Source: Flexivirga meconopsidis (GTDB taxonomy: Bacteria > Actinomycetota > Actinomycetes > Actinomycetales > Dermatophilaceae). From it: DNA of 64,000 nucleotides. Positions 59,627 through 64,000 of the stretch are shown piece by piece (positions within the stretch are counted from its first letter, which is position 1; each line of letters opens with the position of its first letter). Made by a program: the position numbers and the translations under genes. Below the pieces are notes generated by a model. The model made no database searches. It was not told the DNA's origin and was given only the letters and a program-made list of their open reading frames with translations. The stretch is taken from the NCBI RefSeq assembly GCF_026162425.1, contig NZ_JAOBQJ010000004.1, positions 1 through 64,000 on the forward strand, written 5' to 3'.

Positions 59627-59673
59627 CGGGCTACTTCACGTAACTGAGCACCGCCATCATCCCGCGGTTCGCG
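59627..59673. repeat. 47-bp direct repeat, copy 2
   Basis: The 3' end of the multicopper oxidase gene, including the type 1 copper axial-Met segment GMMAVLSYVK; four differences from 58913-58959. Confidence 0.85.
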
Positions 59674-61214
59674 TGGTACGCGTTGTGGCAGTGGGTCAGC
59701 CACTGACCGGGGTTGTCCGCGTCGAAGAACACCGACACCGTCTGCATCGGCTTGACGATGACCGTGTCCTTGCGCGGACCCGTCGCCCCGACCTGGAAGG
59801 TGTGCCCGTGCAGGTGCATCGGATGCCACATCATCGTGTGGTTCGCGTAGTCGATCCGCACCCGTTGCCCCGCTCGGATGTCGTAGGCGGTGGCAAACGG
59901 GTTGGCCTCATCGAATTGCCGGCCGTTGATGCCCCAGCCGTACTTGGCCATCCCGCCGGTCAACGCGAGCGTGTGGACCTGGTCGACCGGGCGGTCGGCA
60001 AGCTGCACGGACGGGTCAGCAGTCGCCGAGCCGGACTGGATGACCTTGCCGGTCAACGTCTTCGGCACGCTCGACATTGTCGGGCGAGCCCCGTTCCCGG
60101 ACGCGAGCACCGCGAAGGTGCGGCCAGCCTTGCCTTCGGCCAGCGCCACGAACGGTACCGGGTGGTCGGGCACCGTGATCAGCGCGTCGACCCGTTCGCC
60201 CATCCCCAGCACGATCGCATCCACGCGCTGATGCTTGACCGGGAAACCGTCGGTGTGCGTCAGTGTCATCGGCACCCCGGGCAGGCCGACCCGGTAGGCG
60301 GTGTCGCCGCCGGCGTTGATCACCCGCAACCGGATGCGCTGCCCGGGCTTGGCCTTCAACGTGTCCGGGCGCATCGGGTCGCGCCCGTTGATCAGATGCA
60401 CCGGGTAGGTGACGTCGCCGGCGTCGCCGCCGAGGAAGGGACTGGTCGTGCCGTCACCACCGCCCATCCCGGACATACCCGACATGCTGGGCATCGGCAT
60501 CCCGGACATGCCTGACATGTCGTGGCCCATGGGCATTCCCTTGGCCAGCTGCGCGGCCTGCTTGGCCGGGGTGCGTCCCTTGATGCCGTCCAGCCAGTCA
60601 TCCACGACCAGGATCCACTCCTGGTCGTAGGACAGCGGCTCGTGGGGGTCGTCGATGATCAGTGCGCCGTACAGGCCCCGATCTCGCTGCAGTTCCACAT
60701 GCGAGTGATACCAGTACGTGCCCGGGTGCGCGGTCTTGAAGGTGGCTGTGAATGATCCGCCCGGCTTGATCGCCGGCTGGGTCAGCCCGGGTACGCCGTC
60801 TGCGTTATTGCGCAGCGCGAGTCCGTGAAAGTGCGTCGTCGTGGCTTGGTCCAACCGGTTGCGCTGGGCGACCGCGAGGGTGTCTCCGACGCGGGACCGC
60901 AGCACCGGGCCGGGCAACCGGTCACCGTAACCCCAGGTGCTGACCTGCTGCCCGCCGATGCTCGCACGCATCGGGGCCGAGGTCAGCGAGGCTCGCACGG
61001 TGCGGCCGCCTCCAGGCCGGGCGTCCTCGGCGCGCTGCACGGCCCCGTCGGTGGGTGAGACCCGCACGCCCGACGAGGTCGAGGCAGTCGGGCCGCGTCT
61101 GGCATCCCGCGACCCGGAGGAGGTGCATCCGGCCAGAACGCTGGCGCCGGCCGCCACGCTGACGCCGAACAGGCCGCGGCGGGACAACCGGGAAGATTTC
61201 GATAAGGCGCTCAT
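59631..61214 (-). CDS. Multicopper oxidase (CueO-like), Tat lipoprotein
   Basis: 527 residues. Twin-arginine signal SRRGLFGVSVAAGASVLAGC with a lipobox cysteine at 30. Copper ligands in order: HFHG (128-131), HSH (170-172), HPMHLHGH (464-471) and HCHNAYHANRGMM (508-520). A Met-rich insert at 227-250 (MPMGHDMSGMSGMPMPSMSG) resembles the CueO Cu(I)-binding loop. It would oxidise Cu(I) to less toxic Cu(II) outside the membrane. A CsoR-type palindrome lies just upstream of the start. Confidence 0.93.
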   Translation of the reverse strand: MSALSKSSRLSRRGLFGVSVAAGASVLAGCTSSGSRDARRGPTASTSSGVRVSPTDGAVQRAEDARPGGGRTVRASLTSAPMRASIGGQQVSTWGYGDRLPGPVLRSRVGDTLAVAQRNRLDQATTTHFHGLALRNNADGVPGLTQPAIKPGGSFTATFKTAHPGTYWYHSHVELQRDRGLYGALIIDDPHEPLSYDQEWILVVDDWLDGIKGRTPAKQAAQLAKGMPMGHDMSGMSGMPMPSMSGMSGMGGGDGTTSPFLGGDAGDVTYPVHLINGRDPMRPDTLKAKPGQRIRLRVINAGGDTAYRVGLPGVPMTLTHTDGFPVKHQRVDAIVLGMGERVDALITVPDHPVPFVALAEGKAGRTFAVLASGNGARPTMSSVPKTLTGKVIQSGSATADPSVQLADRPVDQVHTLALTGGMAKYGWGINGRQFDEANPFATAYDIRAGQRVRIDYANHTMMWHPMHLHGHTFQVGATGPRKDTVIVKPMQTVSVFFDADNPGQWLTHCHNAYHANRGMMAVLSYVK

Positions 61215-61229
61215 AACCCGATCCTACAT

Positions 61230-61246
61230 ATACCCATGGGGGGTAT
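61230..61246. promoter_or_regulatory. CsoR-type operator before the multicopper oxidase
   Basis: ATACCCATGGGGGGTAT has the same outer arms as 50373-50389, 15 bases before the oxidase ATG. The short leader means bound CsoR would cover the promoter. Confidence 0.65.
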
Positions 61247-61369
61247 TGGCATGGGGTTGCCAGCGCTCCGCAGGGCCGTTCTGGTGGCAGTAGCTGCGAG
61301 ACCCATTCGTGGGGCAGCCCGGGTGCCGTGACCTGCCTGTTGTGGTTCGTGACGCGGCTGGTTCTGCGC

Positions 61370-61990
61370 TCACTTGGCCGGCTTCATCTCGTCCTCGACG
61401 ACCCACTTGTGGTTCTTCATGGTCATGCCGCCGGCGGTGTAGTCCACGACGTAAACGGTCTGATCGGTGGAGCTGGCGATGGTTCCGTGCGCGCCCTTCA
61501 TCCCGGACATGTGGTCGGTGGTGAGGACCACCTTCGTACCGTTGGCGAGACGTTTGCTGCCGGCGTCCTGGAGTTCTTGCTGGACCACCCACTTGTGGTC
61601 TTTGACCATCGCCCCGCCGGTGGTCGGGGTGTAGTTCACTGCGTAGGTGAAGGTGGCGTAGGCGCCAACGACGGACGCGCGCGCACCGTCCATGCCTTCC
61701 ATGTGGTCAGCGGTCAGGATCACTTTGCTACCGACCGGGTACTTGGGGTCGGACGCCGGCTTCATCCCCGCCGGGACGGGACCGCCGTCACCGTGGTCCA
61801 TCGCCATCGAGGACGCGCTGGTCGGCATGGAGGATGAGCCCATCGGCATCCCGTCCATCGCGGTACTGGAAGCGTGATGACCCCCAGAGGCAGCGGGGGA
61901 CGACGAGTTCGAGGAGCAGCCAGCCACCACCGTCAGACTGGCGGCAGCGGCAAGGGTCAGCAGGACACGAGCACGGCGGGTAGGGAACAA
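61370..61990 (-). CDS. YdhK-family (DUF1541) lipoprotein
   Basis: 206 residues from a TTG with AAGGAGAAA five bases upstream. Lipobox VVAGC at residue 25, then a His/Met-rich spacer (GMPMGSSSMPTSASSMAM). Two tandem DUF1541 repeats follow, each with HMxGMxGA and ending HKWVV. Such proteins are found with copper and other metal-resistance genes. The Met and His pairs may bind Cu outside the membrane. It is transcribed toward the multicopper oxidase, 155 bases away. Confidence 0.85.
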   Translation of the reverse strand: MFPTRRARVLLTLAAAASLTVVAGCSSNSSSPAASGGHHASSTAMDGMPMGSSSMPTSASSMAMDHGDGGPVPAGMKPASDPKYPVGSKVILTADHMEGMDGARASVVGAYATFTYAVNYTPTTGGAMVKDHKWVVQQELQDAGSKRLANGTKVVLTTDHMSGMKGAHGTIASSTDQTVYVVDYTAGGMTMKNHKWVVEDEMKPAK

Positions 61991-62114
61991 CGAATTTCTC
62001 CTTCAAGGAATCTCTTCTTGCTTGTGTTAACCAGGTGGAACCGACTGGCACAGCGGCCGTTTCGGTCGAGGGGGCGTCTGGCATTTTGCTCATGAGGGGA
62101 CACGCGAACGACTC

Positions 62115-62372
62115 TCATTCCGGTCTTTCCGTGGGAGATGGTGGTTCAGCGGATGATCCAGTCTCCGGGTGCTTGGCGTACTCCTGTGTCGCACTGTCGC
62201 CCGCCGCTGTCCTGCGCCGATCCAGCAGACGCCGGGTCGTGCCGCGGGGACCGTGCGTGCCTCGTACGAGGAGAGCGGCTGCGGAGGCCACCAACGCCCA
62301 GAGCGTCAGAACGCAGACCAGCAGTAACGCCCACGTCCAGCCGGACATGCCGGTGTTGCGCAACCCCATCAT
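62115..62372 (-). CDS. Small membrane protein, SHOCT-like
   Basis: 85 residues. One hydrophobic helix (WTWALLLVCVLTLWALVA) after an MMGLRNTG start, then a basic region RRLLDRRRTA. The C-terminal SHOCT motif normal in such proteins appears truncated and replaced by a disordered acidic tail. Proteins of this type accompany copper-resistance genes. It is upstream of the YdhK gene in the same direction. Confidence 0.55.
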   Translation of the reverse strand: MMGLRNTGMSGWTWALLLVCVLTLWALVASAAALLVRGTHGPRGTTRRLLDRRRTAAGDSATQEYAKHPETGSSAEPPSPTERPE

Positions 62373-62496
62373 GTCGTCCAGGGTGCGCCTGCGATGTTGT
62401 GATCAGACCGGCTGAACCCTGAAGAAACGATCAAGAAGCCGCCAGCAGCTGACGTCCGGCGGCAGCGTGTGCGGTGTCTGCGGTGATGATGGAGGC

Positions 62497-63192
62497 ATGG
62501 TCGATGCTGCTCGAACGGTGTTGGTGGTCGAGGACGAAAAGGACTTGGCGACCATGGTCGGTTCCTACCTGGAACGCGCCGGGTACGTCGCACCGTTGGT
62601 GCACACCGGCCCCGATGCGATCGACACCGCTCATGCCGTGCAGCCGGACGTCATCGTGCTGGACCTGGGGTTGCCCGGTCTGGACGGCGTCGAGGTGTGC
62701 CGGCGGCTGCGAACCTTCACCGACTGCTACATCCTGATGCTCACCGCCCGCGCCGAAGAAGTCGACACGATCGTCGGACTGTCCGTCGGCGCCGATGACT
62801 ACCTCACCAAACCGTTCCGCCCCCGAGAACTGGTCGCACGCGTTCAAACCCTCCTACGCCGGCCCCGGGACCAGGCCCCGTCAATTGCGCAGCCGCGAAC
62901 CTTCGGATCCTTGACCGTCGATGCGGTCGGCCGACGCGTCACCCTGGCCGGCCAGCCCGTCGGGCTGACCCGCACCGAGTTCGACATCCTGGCGCTACTG
63001 ACCGCCTCACCTGCGGTGGCGTTCGCCCGTCGCCGGATCATCGACGAGGTGTGGGACCCCGCCTGGGTTGGCGACGAGCACGTGGTCGATGTCCACATCG
63101 CGCACCTGCGCAACAAGCTGGCCGACGATCCCGCCGAGCCCCGGTACATCGACACTGTGCGCGGTGTCGGATATCGGATGGTCACCTCATGA
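62497..63192 (+). CDS. OmpR-family response regulator
   Basis: 231 residues from ATG 62497 after a GGAGG-like site. Receiver domain with VVEDE, phosphoacceptor Asp56 (VIVLDLGLPG), the Thr in MLTAR and Lys in LTKPF. The winged-helix domain from about 135 has the usual GLTRTEFDILALL and VHIAHLRNKL. Its stop overlaps the sensor kinase start. Placement next to copper genes suggests CopR/CusR-type copper response. Confidence 0.9.
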   Translation: MVDAARTVLVVEDEKDLATMVGSYLERAGYVAPLVHTGPDAIDTAHAVQPDVIVLDLGLPGLDGVEVCRRLRTFTDCYILMLTARAEEVDTIVGLSVGADDYLTKPFRPRELVARVQTLLRRPRDQAPSIAQPRTFGSLTVDAVGRRVTLAGQPVGLTRTEFDILALLTASPAVAFARRRIIDEVWDPAWVGDEHVVDVHIAHLRNKLADDPAEPRYIDTVRGVGYRMVTS

Positions 63193-64000
63193 AGCGGCCA
63201 GCTACGCGCGGTAGTGGTCCGGGCATCGCGACTCGGCTCCTGCTCGCACAGGGCCTGGTCGTCACCTGCGGCGCGATCACCGCCGCCGGTGTCGCCGCGA
63301 TCGTGGGGCCACCGTTGTTCCATCATCATCTGCTGATGGCGGGGGAGAAGCCGAACACCCCCGAGTTGAGGCATATCGAGCGCGCTTACACCAGCGCCAA
63401 TACGATTGCGCTCGGCATGGCCGTCCTGATCGCGCTGATCGCCGCTATCGCCGTCACCTGGTATCTGTCCCGTCGGCTGACTCGCCCGGTGGTGCAACTG
63501 GCCGCCGTGGCCGAACGCATTTCCGACGGGGACTACACCGCCCGAGCGACGCCGGCGACCGCGGGTCCGGAGCTGGCATCCCTGACAGGGGCGTTCAACC
63601 AGGTCGCCGAGCGCCTGCAACACACCGAGGCCACCAGGTACCGACTCCTGGCCGATCTCGCCCACGAGTTGCGCACCCCGATCGCGACGCTGGAGGCCTA
63701 CCTCGACGGTCTCGACGACGGCGTCACCGGGTGGGGCCCGGAGCCGGCACGGGTCTTTCGAGACCAGATCACCCGGCTGCACCGACTTGCCGAAGATCTC
63801 AACGACGTATCCCGTGCCGAAGAAGGAGAACTCGGTCTGGTCCTCAAGCGCACGCCCGTTCAGGTGGTCGTCCAGGCGGCAGTCGAAAGCCTGCGCCCTC
63901 GGTACGCCGGCAAGGGCGTGCAGTTGCACAGCGCCATCAGTGACCGCCCTGACGCCGAGGTTCTCGTCGACTTCCAGCGGTTCGCCCAGGCACTGACCAA
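63189..64000 (+). CDS. Sensor histidine kinase, truncated by the window end
   Basis: ATG 63189 overlaps the response-regulator stop. 270 residues are present. Two membrane helices (about 13-39 and 71-92) enclose a short extracytoplasmic loop with three His (PPLFHHHLLMAGEK), a possible metal site. A HAMP domain follows, then the HisKA domain with phospho-His159 (ADLAHELRTPIATLEAYLDG). The ATPase domain starts but leaves the window. With the regulator it forms a two-component system, probably sensing copper. Confidence 0.88.
   Translation, partial: MKRPATRGSGPGIATRLLLAQGLVVTCGAITAAGVAAIVGPPLFHHHLLMAGEKPNTPELRHIERAYTSANTIALGMAVLIALIAAIAVTWYLSRRLTRPVVQLAAVAERISDGDYTARATPATAGPELASLTGAFNQVAERLQHTEATRYRLLADLAHELRTPIATLEAYLDGLDDGVTGWGPEPARVFRDQITRLHRLAEDLNDVSRAEEGELGLVLKRTPVQVVVQAAVESLRPRYAGKGVQLHSAISDRPDAEVLVDFQRFAQALT

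Noticed and set aside
59196-60515. 439-codon + strand frame
   Set aside because: Antisense to the multicopper oxidase; His/Arg/Val-rich with no domain.
1-64000. CRISPR arrays, tRNA or rRNA genes, intact insertion sequences
   Set aside because: No regularly spaced repeats, cloverleaf-like or rRNA-like sequence, or complete transposase were seen by reading; a tRNAscan or ISfinder search was not possible.

Overview
The window reads as a high-GC Gram-positive (actinobacterial) mobile element, either a conjugative plasmid or an integrative conjugative element, carrying a copper-resistance island. The actinobacterial assignment rests on Lsr2-type nucleoid proteins, a WhiB-type iron-sulfur regulator, a DUF4192 protein, a sortase with a thioester-type surface protein, NlpC/P60 proteins with peptidoglycan-binding repeats, strong GC bias at third codon positions and many GTG/TTG starts. 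I cannot name the genus. No replication initiator, rRNA, tRNA, CRISPR array or intact insertion sequence was seen.

Region 1 (about 1-16400): an integrase fragment at the left edge, then a tightly coupled conjugation operon on the + strand. It starts with a sigma-region-4-like HTH regulator and continues with a P-loop protein, a VirB2-like small membrane protein, a bitopic VirB8-like protein, a VirB6-like polytopic protein, an SCO6880-type protein, a VirB4-like ATPase and a peptidoglycan hydrolase with three catalytic domains. An Lsr2 gene and a Ros/MucR-type gene follow, then a two-helix membrane protein, the VirD4/TraG-like coupling protein and a DUF4913 protein. A prepilin peptidase and a GNAT protein read the other way.

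Region 2 (about 15900-23500): a MobF relaxase and a helicase with a C-terminal TOPRIM-like domain lie in adjacent reading frames. They are joined by a textbook -1 slippery heptamer, so a 2000-residue TraA fusion may be made by programmed frameshifting. A divergent promoter or oriT-like region and a small coiled-coil accessory gene follow.

Region 3 (about 23500-44500): accessory genes. These include an HNH nuclease, a DUF932 protein, a ParB-like protein without ParA, an RHH-like protein, small membrane proteins with zinc-protease motifs, an HTH regulator plus WhiB protein, a thioester-domain surface protein with its sortase, and a DUF4192 protein. Several genes here are split between frames (decay or assembly indels). 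Short repeated promoter-like motifs recur in front of several of them.

Region 4 (about 44500-46900): two secreted NlpC/P60 peptidases with peptidoglycan-binding repeats, each preceded by the same conserved 35-nt leader element.

Region 5 (about 47200-64000): a copper island. csoR-copZ-copA read left. Diverging from csoR, across two CsoR-type palindromes, is an eight-gene operon coding for the membrane arm of a complex I-like machine (nuoA, H, J, K, L, M, N homologues). In place of the NuoB/C/D/I/E/F/G electron-input modules there is one cysteine-free, histidine-rich protein with faint NuoB and NuoD similarity. A multicopper oxidase with its own CsoR box, a YdhK-type lipoprotein, a small membrane protein and an OmpR-type two-component system complete the island. 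The complex I-like operon under apparent copper control, with metal-binding His- and Met-rich segments and no visible redox cofactor sites, is the strongest candidate for an undescribed system.
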